A stretch of DNA of 64,000 nucleotides from Oscillospiraceae bacterium (GTDB taxonomy: Bacteria > Bacillota > Clostridia > Oscillospirales > Oscillospiraceae). Made by a program: the position numbers and the translations under genes. Location of the stretch: the NCBI GenBank assembly GCA_015067945.1, contig SVLM01000007.1:19778-83777 (forward strand), read 5' to 3'. Below, in pieces: positions 47,854-56,250 of the stretch; position 1 is the first letter of the stretch, and each line of letters starts with the position of its first letter. Under the pieces are notes generated by a model. The model was not told the DNA's origin, did not search any database, and saw only the letters and a list, made by a program, of their open reading frames with translations.

Positions 47854-48666
47854 TTACTTTTGGTTCTCTTCCATAGAATGAAAAACGATTACCATATTTG
47901 GGGCAAATTTCAAAAGCGAAGAACTAATTTCTTCAGCTGCGACAGCCATCCCATGAATACGTAAGCCATCTGGAAAAGAGACTTCATTTACAAAACTGAA
48001 TCCGCCCTTAGGATCATAGAACTTTGCATCGGGATCAAACTGTTTATATTGATTCACCGTCATATATGCCTGTACAATATCCCCGTTTTTTGTTTCACAG
48101 GCACACAGAACATAATCAGGATAGCTGGGAATAACACTAATTGTAATTGTAGCTTTGGGGACGATAGATACAATGTCTACATAAACTGGACTTAGTGTTT
48201 TTACCTCCTCGCTATAAGCATCTTCGCTGCTCTCTTTAACTGGATCTGTCCTCCTTGCATCCACAGACAGATAATTAATAATTAGCTCATCTTTTTTTAA
48301 AGCAACATTTGTTTTCACATGCTCGGCTGATACTACTCTGCCATGAATTCGTAGGCCCTCTGGATAATATACCGGCACATAAAACAAACCAGGCTCAACA
48401 TCAGGATCCAGTTGGAAATATTCACTTGAATCTATCGCAATCCAAACCGTTGTCCCGGAGGTAGTTTCACATTGGCAAATAATGTCATTATCTGTTTGAT
48501 AGCCATGTGCTCTTCCCATTTCAGGAACAATAGAAACAACATCTACATATACATAATCCTTAATCTCAGAATTTGGAGAGAATTCTGTCTCAGTTTTTCC
48601 TGCTGCACATGAAATCAAAATGAGACACAATGAAAACACCAAATATATATACGCGGCTTTTTTCAT
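47854..48666 (-). CDS. Lipoprotein with internal duplication, unknown function
   Basis: 270 residues. Lipobox LILISC (Cys about 20). Two similar modules follow: YVYVDVVSIVPEMG ... CQCETTSGTTVW ... YFQLDPDVEPG ... YYPEGLRIHGRVVSAE (about 38-115) and PVYVDIVSIVPKAT ... CACETKNGDIV ... YKQFDPDAKF ... SFPDGLRIHGMAVAAE (about 160-250). So the protein arose by domain duplication. A+T-rich. It follows a coiled-coil gene by 30 bases. Family not recognised. Confidence 0.7.
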   Translation of the reverse strand: MKKAAYIYLVFSLCLILISCAAGKTETEFSPNSEIKDYVYVDVVSIVPEMGRAHGYQTDNDIICQCETTSGTTVWIAIDSSEYFQLDPDVEPGLFYVPVYYPEGLRIHGRVVSAEHVKTNVALKKDELIINYLSVDARRTDPVKESSEDAYSEEVKTLSPVYVDIVSIVPKATITISVIPSYPDYVLCACETKNGDIVQAYMTVNQYKQFDPDAKFYDPKGGFSFVNEVSFPDGLRIHGMAVAAEEISSSLLKFAPNMVIVFHSMEENQK

Positions 48667-48696
48667 ATTTCCTCCTAAACATAAATACTAAGGGTA

Positions 48697-49692
48697 TTAT
48701 GCCGTCGGCATATTGTCTCTTCTGGCACGGTCATACTCTGCCCAATTAGCCATCGACTGGTTAGCTCTTGCGGTAATTGCTGCGTTTGCAGCCGTAAGCT
48801 TTGCCGACTCTTGTATTGACGACATATAGCGATCTTGTTGACCTGCCATGGTCTTCAACTCTGAGGCAATATCCCGGGCAACACTATTGCTTTTGGCTAC
48901 TTCTTCGTACAAAAGCACCTGATTCTGCTGTATACTAGATAGATGGTATGCCAATTGATTGGAAAGTGCTCCAATTTGTAGATTCATCTTATCAAGATTC
49001 TCATTTACAATATGTAATCCACCTACGATTTGATTGCCCATAAGTTCCGCTTCGTATAAATCATACATTCCATTGGTGCCTTCTAATTCCGTTCTCCGCC
49101 CCGAATCCAAATATTCACAGAACCGCGATATAGGTATCAAAGAGCGGTATTTGATATAGATAATATTTACTGCATAAAGATTGTCTAACGCAGCCCTTGT
49201 TTGTGAGATAATTGCATTGACAGAAGACATCTGATACCGCAGACTGCTGTTGAAACGCATAATCTCTTCGCTCTCTCGGGCAACACGCATATCTTCTAAC
49301 CTAAGTGCCTTCTCGTACTGTGCCAGATCATCGGCGTATTTTCTTTCCGCTTCACGCACTTGTCTTTCGTACTCGGCCTGTGCCTCCTGTGCTTCTCTCT
49401 TAATCTTATTGTCGCGTATTTTTCCGGCTGCATAGCCTGCTGCAAGGCCCACAGGACCGAAGAACAAACCTACACCTGCACCAATAAGTGCCCCCTTAGG
49501 CTTACCACCATTGTCATCGTCCGCTAATTGCGGTTGTTGAACTACAGCTCGCACAGGCGGATTAATCACGCGTTTTGTAGGAATGCTTTTCTCTTCGCTT
49601 TGCAATACCGATAAAGTTCGATTAAGCATATACAGATCTAGCTCGAGTAACCGCACCTCCTCTAAGTATCTTCGAAGTATGTCTTTATCCAT
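48697..49692 (-). CDS. Coiled-coil protein with a Gly-rich hydrophobic hairpin, unknown function
   Basis: 331 residues. N-terminal helix (LRRYLEEVRLLELDLYML), a Gly-rich hydrophobic stretch (GALIGAGVGLFFGPVGLAAGY, about 66-88) and long helical, heptad-like segments (KIKREAQEAQAEYERQVREAERKYADDLAQYEKAL; and a second set to the C-terminus). The Gly-rich segment looks able to insert into a membrane, as in glycine-zipper proteins. It lies divergent to a small ribbon-helix-helix gene. No family recognised. A+T-rich compared with flanking genes. Confidence 0.65.
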   Translation of the reverse strand: MDKDILRRYLEEVRLLELDLYMLNRTLSVLQSEEKSIPTKRVINPPVRAVVQQPQLADDDNGGKPKGALIGAGVGLFFGPVGLAAGYAAGKIRDNKIKREAQEAQAEYERQVREAERKYADDLAQYEKALRLEDMRVARESEEIMRFNSSLRYQMSSVNAIISQTRAALDNLYAVNIIYIKYRSLIPISRFCEYLDSGRRTELEGTNGMYDLYEAELMGNQIVGGLHIVNENLDKMNLQIGALSNQLAYHLSSIQQNQVLLYEEVAKSNSVARDIASELKTMAGQQDRYMSSIQESAKLTAANAAITARANQSMANWAEYDRARRDNMPTA

Positions 49693-49757
49693 ATCAGTCT
49701 CCTCCGTTTGTATTCGGTTTTAAATATCGTTTTTGTAATATATTATATATTATCATT

Positions 49758-49973
49758 ATGAAATATAATATGTCAAGAGGGACGGTGATCAATTTGGGAA
49801 AATTTATCGCACGAAAACCTGAAAAAGAGGTTATCTCCATGCGTATTTCCATGGATACGCTCCAAATACTTGACGAGAAGGCATCTGCCATTGGCATCAG
49901 TAGAAACGAGCTTATTAATCAAATGATACTATTTGCTCTTGCTAACATGGCTGACTCAACGACAGATGGGTAG
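49758..49973 (+). CDS. Small ribbon-helix-helix DNA-binding protein
   Basis: Up to 71 residues. The core KEVISMRISMDTLQILDEKASAIGISRNELINQMILFALANMA is an Arc/CopG-type beta strand plus two helices. ATG 49758 has no ribosome site; a TTG at 49794 preceded by GGTGATC is a better ribosome fit and would still keep the whole fold. Divergent from the coiled-coil gene with only 65 bases between, so it may regulate that gene and itself. No toxin gene is recognisable beside it. Confidence 0.62.
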   Translation: MKYNMSRGTVINLGKFIARKPEKEVISMRISMDTLQILDEKASAIGISRNELINQMILFALANMADSTTDG

Positions 49974-50000
49974 AACCCCGCCATTTTTGTGCAGCATAAA

Positions 50001-50035
50001 AACAGACCTCTGAGTTTTCGACTCAGAGGTCTGTT
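50001..50035 (-). terminator. Intrinsic terminator of the GGGtGRT operon
   Basis: AACAGACCTCTGAGT/ACTCAGAGGTCTGTT hairpin with T-run on the minus strand. Confidence 0.87.
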
Positions 50036-50048
50036 GATTCTAAGGAAA

Positions 50049-51047
50049 TTACTTCAGGCTCTCTTCCACAGCAACAGCCACGGAAACGGTCATGCCGACC
50101 ATGGGGTTGTTGCCTGCGCCCAGGAAGCCCATCATTTCCACGTGGGCAGGGACGGAGGAAGAACCGGCAAACTGTGCGTCGCCGTGCATACGGCCCATGG
50201 TGTCGGTCAGGCCGTAGGAAGCGGGGCCGGCAGCCATGTTGTCGGGGTGCAGAGTACGGCCGGTGCCGCCGCCGGAAGCGACGGAGAAGTACTTCTTGCC
50301 CTGCTCGATGCACTCCTTCTTGTAGGTACCGGCAACGGGGTGCTGGAAGCGAGTGGGGTTGGTGGAGTTACCGGTGATGGAAACATCCACGCCCTCGTGG
50401 TGCATGACGGCAACGCCCTCGCGGACATCGTCACAGCCGTAGCAGTTAACGGCAGCACGCTCGCCGGTGGAGTAAGGAATCTTCTTGACGATCTTCAGCT
50501 CGCCGGTGTAGTAGTCGAACTGAGTCTGCACATAGGTGAAGCCGTTGATGCGGCTGATGATCTGAGCAGCGTCCTTGCCCAAGCCGTTCAGGATAACCCG
50601 CAGGGGCTCCTTACGAGCCTTGTTGGCAGAGCGAGCGATGCCGATCGCGCCTTCAGCAGCAGCGAAGGACTCGTGGCCTGCCAGGAATGCGAAGCACTTG
50701 GTCTCGTCCCGCAGCAGCATAGCACCCAGGTTGCCGTGGCCCAGACCGACCTTGCGGTCCTCAGCGACGGAACCGGGGATGCAGAATGCCTGCAGGCCGA
50801 TGCCGATGGCCTCAGCAGCCTCAGCAGCGTTCTTAACGCCCTTCTTCAGAGCAATGGCAGCACCAACGCAGTAAGCCCAGGCGACGTCCTCAAAAGCGAT
50901 GGGCTGAATGCCCTTAACGATCTCATAGGGATCAAAGCCCTTAGCCACGCAGATCTCGCGGCATTCTTCCACGGAGTTCAGGCCGTACTGTGCCAGGACA
51001 CCGTTGATTTTGTCGATTTTTCTCTCGTAACCTTCAAACAAAGCCAT
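50049..51047 (-). CDS. GGGtGRT-family protein
   Basis: 332 residues, recognised by ASGGGTGRTLHPDNMAAGP near 243, the motif that names the family, and by GHGNLGAMLLRDETKCFAFLAGHE near 105. The family is widespread in anaerobic Firmicutes and Bacteroidetes; biochemical function unknown to me. Strong codon bias suggests high expression. SD GAGGAGGACACGAAA precedes the ATG; it lies 15 bases after a NifU-like gene, which points to iron-sulfur metabolism. Confidence 0.88.
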   Translation of the reverse strand: MALFEGYERKIDKINGVLAQYGLNSVEECREICVAKGFDPYEIVKGIQPIAFEDVAWAYCVGAAIALKKGVKNAAEAAEAIGIGLQAFCIPGSVAEDRKVGLGHGNLGAMLLRDETKCFAFLAGHESFAAAEGAIGIARSANKARKEPLRVILNGLGKDAAQIISRINGFTYVQTQFDYYTGELKIVKKIPYSTGERAAVNCYGCDDVREGVAVMHHEGVDVSITGNSTNPTRFQHPVAGTYKKECIEQGKKYFSVASGGGTGRTLHPDNMAAGPASYGLTDTMGRMHGDAQFAGSSSVPAHVEMMGFLGAGNNPMVGMTVSVAVAVEESLK

Positions 51048-51062
51048 TTTCGTGTCCTCCTC

Positions 51063-51755
51063 TTATTCGTGGCGGGGATCGATGTACTTGGCAGCACCGG
51101 CGAAGCGGCCGTAGGAACCCTTGGCCTTCTCCAGAGCGGTGGCGGCATCGTCGCCCTTCTTGATGAAGTCCATCATCTTACCCAGATTGATGAACTCGTA
51201 ACCGATGATCAGGTTGTCCTCGTCCAGAGCACAGCGGGTAACGTAACCCTCAGCCATCTCCAGGTAACGGGGGCCCTTGACCTTGGTGGCAAACATGGTG
51301 CCAACCTGGCTGCGAAGACCCTTGCCCAGGTCTTCCAGAGAAGCACCCACGGCCAGGCCGTCCTCGGAGAATGCGGACTGGCTGCGACCGTAAACGATCT
51401 GCAGGAACAGCTCACGCATGGCGGTGTTGATGGCGTCACAGACCAGATCGGTGTTCAGAGCCTCCAGAAGAGTCTTACCGATCAGGATCTCGGAAGCCAT
51501 AGCGGCAGAGTGGGTCATGCCGGAGCAGCCCAGAGTCTCTACCAGAGCCTCTTCAATGATGCCCTCCTTCACGTTCAGGGTCAGCTTGCAGCAACCCTGC
51601 TGAGGGGCACACCAGCCGATGCCGTGGGTGAAACCGCTGACATCCTTAATTTCCTTGACCTGAACCCACTTGCCCTCTTCGGGAATGGGAGCGGGGCCGT
51701 GATAAGCACCCTTGGCCACGGAGCACATATGTTGCACTTCGCTACTGTAAATCAT
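51063..51755 (-). CDS. NifU/IscU-like iron-sulfur scaffold-related protein
   Basis: 230 residues. Contains CAPQQGCCKLTLNV near 49 and VETLGCSGMTHSAAMASEILIGKTLLEAL near 73, which resembles the NifU/IscU cluster-binding region (GCGAAxASSS ... GKTxxEA), in a longer protein. It is the usual upstream partner of GGGtGRT genes. Strong promoter and high-expression codon use. Exact role (scaffold, carrier or enzyme) not shown by sequence. Confidence 0.82.
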   Translation of the reverse strand: MIYSSEVQHMCSVAKGAYHGPAPIPEEGKWVQVKEIKDVSGFTHGIGWCAPQQGCCKLTLNVKEGIIEEALVETLGCSGMTHSAAMASEILIGKTLLEALNTDLVCDAINTAMRELFLQIVYGRSQSAFSEDGLAVGASLEDLGKGLRSQVGTMFATKVKGPRYLEMAEGYVTRCALDEDNLIIGYEFINLGKMMDFIKKGDDAATALEKAKGSYGRFAGAAKYIDPRHE

Positions 51756-51775
51756 GGCAATTTTCCTTTCTTTTC

Positions 51776-51795
51776 AAAGGCGGCAGTCCGCCTTT
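51776..51795 (-). promoter_or_regulatory. 5'-UTR hairpin of the NifU-like/GGGtGRT operon
   Basis: AAAGGCGG/CCGCCTTT stem with a 4-base loop, in the leader between the promoter and the ribosome site. It may stabilise the mRNA or bind a regulator. Confidence 0.6.
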
Positions 51796-51811
51796 ATGAT
51801 TTTCCGCGAAT

Positions 51812-51840
51812 ATTATACTCTCAACGAACTAAATTGTCAA
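51812..51840 (-). promoter_or_regulatory. Perfect-consensus SigA promoter of the GGGtGRT operon
   Basis: Minus strand: TTGACA (51835-51840), a 17-bp spacer and TATAAT (51812-51817). The only promoter in the window, besides 36009-36037, with both hexamers perfect and ideal spacing. Confidence 0.88.
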
Positions 51841-51989
51841 TCGTTCCAAAAAGAAAGTCGGTACATTTTTGCATGATTCCACAATTTTTCTACACAGCAC
51901 AATTCTACTATTTTCCTGCGGCTGTCTTGCATTCCCAGCTTTTTCCGATTATAATGACAAATAAGAACAGCTATGAAGGAGTGCTTCCT

Positions 51990-52997
51990 ATGCGACGTTA
52001 TCTGCTTCCCCAATCCGGCAGTTTTTACAAAGCGAATATGCATTGCCACACCACCGTTTCCGATGGCAGAATGACCCCCCAGGAGGTCAAGGAACACTAT
52101 ATGGCCAACGGATATAGCATCGTGGCTTATACCGACCATCATGTTTTGATTCCACACCCGGAGTTGAAGGAAGAAAACTTCCTCCCGCTGTACGGCGTGG
52201 AGTTGAATGTGGACGAAATCGAGGGCCCGAACCGTGCCAACGGCAAAACCTGCCACTTTAACCTGATTGCTTTGGAAGAGGACAACTTGATCCAGCCCTG
52301 CTATCACCGCAGCAAGTACATGGGCGGCAACGCAGAAGCCCATCGGAGCAAAGTGTGTTTCGACGAAAGCCTTCCGGACTACGAGCGGGTTTACACCGGC
52401 GAATGTCTGACTGAAATGATGGAAACCGCCCGAAAGCAAGGCTTTTTTGTCACCTACAACCACCCCACCTGGTCCCGGGAACGCTATCCCCAGTACATGA
52501 ACTACCACGGTATGCACGCCCTGGAGATCATCAACTACGGCTGTTTGGCCAGTGGCTACGAAGATTACAACCCCCGGGTCTACGACGACCTGCTCAGCGA
52601 TGGCCGCCGGATCTATGCGGTAGCCGGTGACGATAACCACAAGCTTGCCCATACCTGCGGTGGCTTCACCATGATCAAAGCCGACAAATTGGCGTACCGG
52701 GCTATCACTTCCGCCTTGGAGCAAGGCCACTTTTACGCATCCACCGGTCCGCTGATCCACGAGCTGTGGGTAGAGGACGGAAAGCTTCACATCACCTGCT
52801 CCGATGCTTATCAGATATCCTGCCACAAGCAGATGCCCCGTCGGGATAAATCCTTCCGGGCAGACCCCGGCCAAGTGCTCACCGAGGCCGTATTCGACAT
52901 CGCCCCTGGGGACGGCTATGTGCGGCTGACCGTTACCGACCACAGCGGCCACCATGCCGTGACCAATGCCTACTTCCCCGACCAGCTGTTTGACTAA
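51990..52997 (+). CDS. PHP-domain phosphoesterase
   Basis: 335 residues. PHP metal motifs: ANMHCHTTVSDGRMTP near 15, AYTDHHVLIPH near 44, a Glu in LYGVELN, TYNHPTWSR near 150 and AGDDNHK near 212. Acts on an unknown phosphoester. The frame is open far upstream through the antisense of the GGGtGRT genes, but ATG 51990 with AAGGAG upstream is the first sensible start. Single gene between divergent promoter and terminator. Confidence 0.85.
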   Translation: MRRYLLPQSGSFYKANMHCHTTVSDGRMTPQEVKEHYMANGYSIVAYTDHHVLIPHPELKEENFLPLYGVELNVDEIEGPNRANGKTCHFNLIALEEDNLIQPCYHRSKYMGGNAEAHRSKVCFDESLPDYERVYTGECLTEMMETARKQGFFVTYNHPTWSRERYPQYMNYHGMHALEIINYGCLASGYEDYNPRVYDDLLSDGRRIYAVAGDDNHKLAHTCGGFTMIKADKLAYRAITSALEQGHFYASTGPLIHELWVEDGKLHITCSDAYQISCHKQMPRRDKSFRADPGQVLTEAVFDIAPGDGYVRLTVTDHSGHHAVTNAYFPDQLFD

Positions 52998-52999
52998 GC

Positions 53000-53029
53000 A
53001 AAAAGAACCGCCAATGGCGGTTCTTTTTT
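53000..53029. terminator. Bidirectional terminator
   Basis: AAAAAGAACCGCC/GGCGGTTCTTTTTT hairpin between the PHP and Dus genes. Confidence 0.88.
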
Positions 53030-53033
53030 ACGT

Positions 53034-53951
53034 TCATTTCAGTGTGTGAAATATTTCTTTTGTGATGCTTCGGTACTCCGCCAAATCCGTGGTTTTTCGC
53101 AGCTTTTTCCACAATTTTTCATGATTTTCGAAGTAACCTATGAGAAATCCCCAATTTTCTTTCAACCGGAACATGGCATTGCGGCTGCCGCCAAAGGCCA
53201 CCAAATAGGCCTCCAGCAGTTCATCGCAGAAGTTTTCCAATTTCCCGATATCCGTGCCACCGGGGCTGAGCATACCCGGGTCGCCAATCAACCCCCGGCC
53301 GATCATGATTGCCTGCACCTGGGGAAATTCCGCTTGAATCTTCTCCGCATCCGCCATCCTCAGCACATCACCGTTGTAGCACAGGGGATTTTTGCTGTTT
53401 GCCACCGCGTAGCGGAATTGCTCCATATCCACGCCGCCGGTGTAAAACTGCTTGCGTACCCGGGGATGGATCGTCAGCTCTTTGATCGGATAGCGGTTAT
53501 AGATTTCCAGCAAAGCCGGAAATTCTCCGCTGTCTGTCACGCCCAGCCGGGTTTTTACAGAAATTGGCAGTGGTGCGGCGGCGAAGATGCTGTCCAGAAA
53601 GCGATCCAGACTATCCGGATCTGCCAGCATACCGCTTCCCTTCCCTTTTGCCGTTACCGTGCCGGAAGGACAGCCCAAATTCAGATTGACCTCCTCATAC
53701 CCCCGATCCCGGATCACCTGAGCCGCCCAGAGAAAATCCTCCGGAACCTTGGTCAGCAGCTGGGGAACGGCAGTAAATCCTTCCGTATCCGCAAAGGGCA
53801 GCTCCCGCTCCTCCCGGTTGGTCAGTGTTCTATGGACCGTGGGTGAAATAAAGGGCATATAGTACCGGTCAACACCGGGGAAATATTTATGATGCAGCCG
53901 GCGGTAGATGCTGTCTGTCAGCCCCTCCATGGGTGCGAAATAGTATTGCAT
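53034..53951 (-). CDS. tRNA-dihydrouridine synthase family protein
   Basis: 305 residues, FMN TIM barrel. Seen: YYFAPMEGLTDSIYR at the N-terminus, VNLNLGCPSGTVTAKGKGSGML near 92 (catalytic Cys, shortened spacing relative to the usual NxGCPxxxV), IKELTIHPRVRKQ near 155 and MIGRGLIGDP near 215. Reduces uridine to dihydrouridine in tRNA using NADPH. Gene alone; downstream terminator shared. Confidence 0.9.
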   Translation of the reverse strand: MQYYFAPMEGLTDSIYRRLHHKYFPGVDRYYMPFISPTVHRTLTNREERELPFADTEGFTAVPQLLTKVPEDFLWAAQVIRDRGYEEVNLNLGCPSGTVTAKGKGSGMLADPDSLDRFLDSIFAAAPLPISVKTRLGVTDSGEFPALLEIYNRYPIKELTIHPRVRKQFYTGGVDMEQFRYAVANSKNPLCYNGDVLRMADAEKIQAEFPQVQAIMIGRGLIGDPGMLSPGGTDIGKLENFCDELLEAYLVAFGGSRNAMFRLKENWGFLIGYFENHEKLWKKLRKTTDLAEYRSITKEIFHTLK

Positions 53952-53975
53952 AGTGTGCTCCTATCGTAAGGACTT

Positions 53976-54108
53976 GTAGGGGCGAGCAATGCTCGTCCGC
54001 AAAGCCTTCTCCTTTTTTGTCAGCCCGGTCGTCTTGTAGGAACCGATTGAGGCACATTGCCCATCCGACATAGTATTAAACCAGCGGACGACCAATGGTC
54101 GCCCCTAC
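53976..54108. repeat. Full-length GTAGGGGCG-family repeat
   Basis: 133 bp. Left end GTAGGGGCGAGCAATGCTCG plus TCCGC and right end CGGACGACCAATGGTC plus GCCCCTAC: each end is itself a hairpin and the two ends are inverted copies. The interior is unique. It lies between the Dus and RNase J genes. Confidence 0.8.
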
Positions 54109-54128
54109 ATTTATCCTCATTAAATCAC

Positions 54129-54158
54129 AAAAGCCGCCCTTTTGCAAGGGCGGCTTTT
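54129..54158 (-). terminator. Intrinsic terminator of RNase J
   Basis: AAAAGCCGCCCTT/AAGGGCGGCTTTT hairpin, 3 bases from the RNase J stop codon. Confidence 0.88.
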
Positions 54159-54161
54159 GAT

Positions 54162-55817
54162 TCAGATTTCCATAATGACGGGCAGGATCATCGGATTCCG
54201 CTTGGTCATCTTATACAGATACCCGGACAGATCATTTTTAATAGCAGCCTTAATAGTCGTCCAATCCCGGCTGCGACGGCGGCTGCAGCGTTCGATGGCC
54301 TCCAAAGCCACTTCACGCAGCTCCTCCATCAGCTCCTCGGACTCCTTCACATAGATAAATCCCCGGGTGATGATATCCGGTCCGGAGATCACGCTGCCGT
54401 CCTGACTGCTCAGGTTCACGCAGACTACAATCATACCATCCTGAGCCAGATGCTTGCGATCTCTGAGTACCACACTGCCCACATCGCCTACGCCGGTGCC
54501 GTCCACATAGACCTTGCCGGCAGGCACAGTGCCGGCCACCTTGCAGGTCTTGCCGGTCAGCTCAAAGACAGTGCCGATTTCACCGATGCACACATGGTTT
54601 GCCTTGACGCCCATCTGCTGGGACAGCTTGCCGTGGATCTGCAGCATCCGCTGCTCGCCATGGACGGGAATGAAAAATTTGGGTTTGCACAGAGCGTGAA
54701 CGATCTTCAGCTCCTCCTGGCAGGCGTGGCCGGAGACATGGAGGCCCTCGCTCTTCTCGTAGACCACATCCGCACCCTTACGGTACAGTTCATTGATGAT
54801 TTTGGAGACCGCCTTTTCATTGCCGGGGATGGCAGATGCAGAAATGATGATCCGGTCACCGGCGGTAATATCCACCTGCTTGTGGGTAGAAAATGCCATA
54901 CGGTACAGGGCGGACATATTTTCGCCCTGACTTCCGGTGGAAACGATGACTACCTTGTTTTTCGGCAGACTCTTGATAGCACCCAGGTCCACAATGGTGC
55001 CGGGCTTGACCTTCAGATAGCCCAGCTCCTGAGCCACCTTCAGCATATTTTCCATGCTCCGTCCGGTAACAGCCACCTTTCTGCCGTAACGCTGTGCCGT
55101 GGCAAGCACGGCCTGAATGCGGTGCATATTGGACGCAAAAGTGGTCACGATGATCCGCTGATCACAGTTTTTAAACTGCCGGTCCAGACTCTCTGCCACC
55201 ACATTTTCGCTGGGGGTATAGCCTGCACGCTCCACATTGGTAGAATCGCACAGCAGAGCCAGTACACCCTTATTGCCCAATTCACCCAGTCGGGCCAGGT
55301 CGGTCATGCCGCCCTGAGCGGTGGGATCGATCTTGAAGTCGCCGGTCATGACCACAGTACCCACCGGGGTATGGATGGCGAAGGCCACCGCATCGGCAAT
55401 GGAATGGTTCACATGGATAAACTCCACCGTAAAGCAACCGGCTTTGACACTGTCACCGGGCTTATGGGTAATCAGCTTGACGGTATCCGCCAGCCGATGC
55501 TCCTCCAGCTTCAGCTTGATCAAGCCATTGGTCATGGCGGTGCCGTGAATGGGACAACTCACCTGCTGCATGCAGTACGGAATAGAGCCGATATGGTCTT
55601 CGTGACCGTGGGTAATGAACATACCCCGCAGCTTCTTCTGATTTGCCACCAGATAAGAAAAATCCGGAATCACCAGATCCACGCCGTACATTTCTTCATC
55701 CGGAAAACCAACGCCGCAGTCCACCACGATCATATCTTTTCCGTATTCCAGAACGGTAATGTTTTTGCCGATCTCATCCAAACCACCCAGGGGGATAATT
55801 TTCAATTTCTCAGCCAA
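54162..55817 (-). CDS. rnj: Ribonuclease J
   Basis: 551 residues, metallo-beta-lactamase/beta-CASP nuclease with endo- and 5'-3' exonuclease activity in mRNA decay and rRNA maturation. Seen: FITHGHEDHIGSIPY near 69 (zinc His/Asp), GDFKIDPTAQGG near 160, DSTNVERAGYTPSE near 192, ITAGDRIIISASAIPGNE near 320, VSGHACQEELK near 365 and the C-terminal domain. Start TTG 55817, 13 bases after AGGAG, is unusual and may keep translation low. A long structured leader precedes it. Confidence 0.95.
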   Translation of the reverse strand: MAEKLKIIPLGGLDEIGKNITVLEYGKDMIVVDCGVGFPDEEMYGVDLVIPDFSYLVANQKKLRGMFITHGHEDHIGSIPYCMQQVSCPIHGTAMTNGLIKLKLEEHRLADTVKLITHKPGDSVKAGCFTVEFIHVNHSIADAVAFAIHTPVGTVVMTGDFKIDPTAQGGMTDLARLGELGNKGVLALLCDSTNVERAGYTPSENVVAESLDRQFKNCDQRIIVTTFASNMHRIQAVLATAQRYGRKVAVTGRSMENMLKVAQELGYLKVKPGTIVDLGAIKSLPKNKVVIVSTGSQGENMSALYRMAFSTHKQVDITAGDRIIISASAIPGNEKAVSKIINELYRKGADVVYEKSEGLHVSGHACQEELKIVHALCKPKFFIPVHGEQRMLQIHGKLSQQMGVKANHVCIGEIGTVFELTGKTCKVAGTVPAGKVYVDGTGVGDVGSVVLRDRKHLAQDGMIVVCVNLSSQDGSVISGPDIITRGFIYVKESEELMEELREVALEAIERCSRRRSRDWTTIKAAIKNDLSGYLYKMTKRNPMILPVIMEI

Positions 55818-55853
55818 AGTAAAATCAATACTCCTTTCAAATTAGCCGTGCAA

Positions 55854-55997
55854 AAGCAGGCACCCGCCTCATCCCGGAAAAAGCCCTGAATCGCCATCCC
55901 GGTCAGAAAACGCCTGCTTGATTATGTTTGTGGGGAAAGCACCAGCCGCAGTGCCCTCCAAAATATGGCCGGGGTCAGCCCATCCCGGCACATTGTA
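55854..55997 (-). promoter_or_regulatory. Structured leader RNA upstream of RNase J
   Basis: From a promoter with TATAAT at 56003-56008 (minus strand; -35 weak), the transcript would run about 180 nt before the TTG start. Three helices are visible: GCCGGG/CCCGGC (55968-55989), GGAGGGCAC/GTGCTTTCC (55934-55959) and a long-range stem AAGCAGGC/GCCTGCTT (55854-55861 with 55912-55919) that ends in TTTT. I could not match it to SRP RNA, 6S RNA, T-box or a riboswitch I know. The rest of the 55818-56250 gap holds the gdpP promoter and a short CTCTCCCACAGGGAGAG palindrome. Confidence 0.55.
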
Positions 55998-56166
55998 CAA
56001 GTATTATAGCACATTTTTTGCAAATGTACACAATTATTTTTCGTCGGGCTTTGACAGATCCCGCAAATTGGAATTAGGCAGGCTGACTCACGCCTCTCCC
56101 ACAGGGAGAGCCAAGATCATGGTGCGGACAGCGTAATAATTTCTTATTAATTATTGTGAAAATCTG

Positions 56167-56195
56167 TTGCACCTTTGCTTTTCATTTGCTATAAT
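56167..56195 (+). promoter_or_regulatory. Promoter of the gdpP operon
   Basis: TTGCAC (56167-56172), a 17-bp spacer and TATAAT (56190-56195). Confidence 0.68.
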
Positions 56196-56250
56196 ATCGG
56201 GTAAGATGAAAGTACTATCGGCTCTATACCCTTTTTAAGGAGGCGTTCAT

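Noticed and set aside
49758-49973. Antitoxin of a toxin-antitoxin pair
   Set aside because: No small toxin gene overlaps or follows the RHH gene, so the label is not supported.
49989-51989. An open frame of about 667 codons on the plus strand running into the PHP gene
   Set aside because: It is antisense to the highly expressed GGGtGRT and NifU-like genes; the biased codon use of those genes keeps the opposite frame open. No ribosome site; the PHP gene starts well at 51990.
55854-55997. Possible SRP RNA or 6S RNA upstream of RNase J
   Set aside because: The conserved SRP apical loop motif is absent and no long 6S-like rod with central bubble can be drawn; kept only as an unassigned structured leader.
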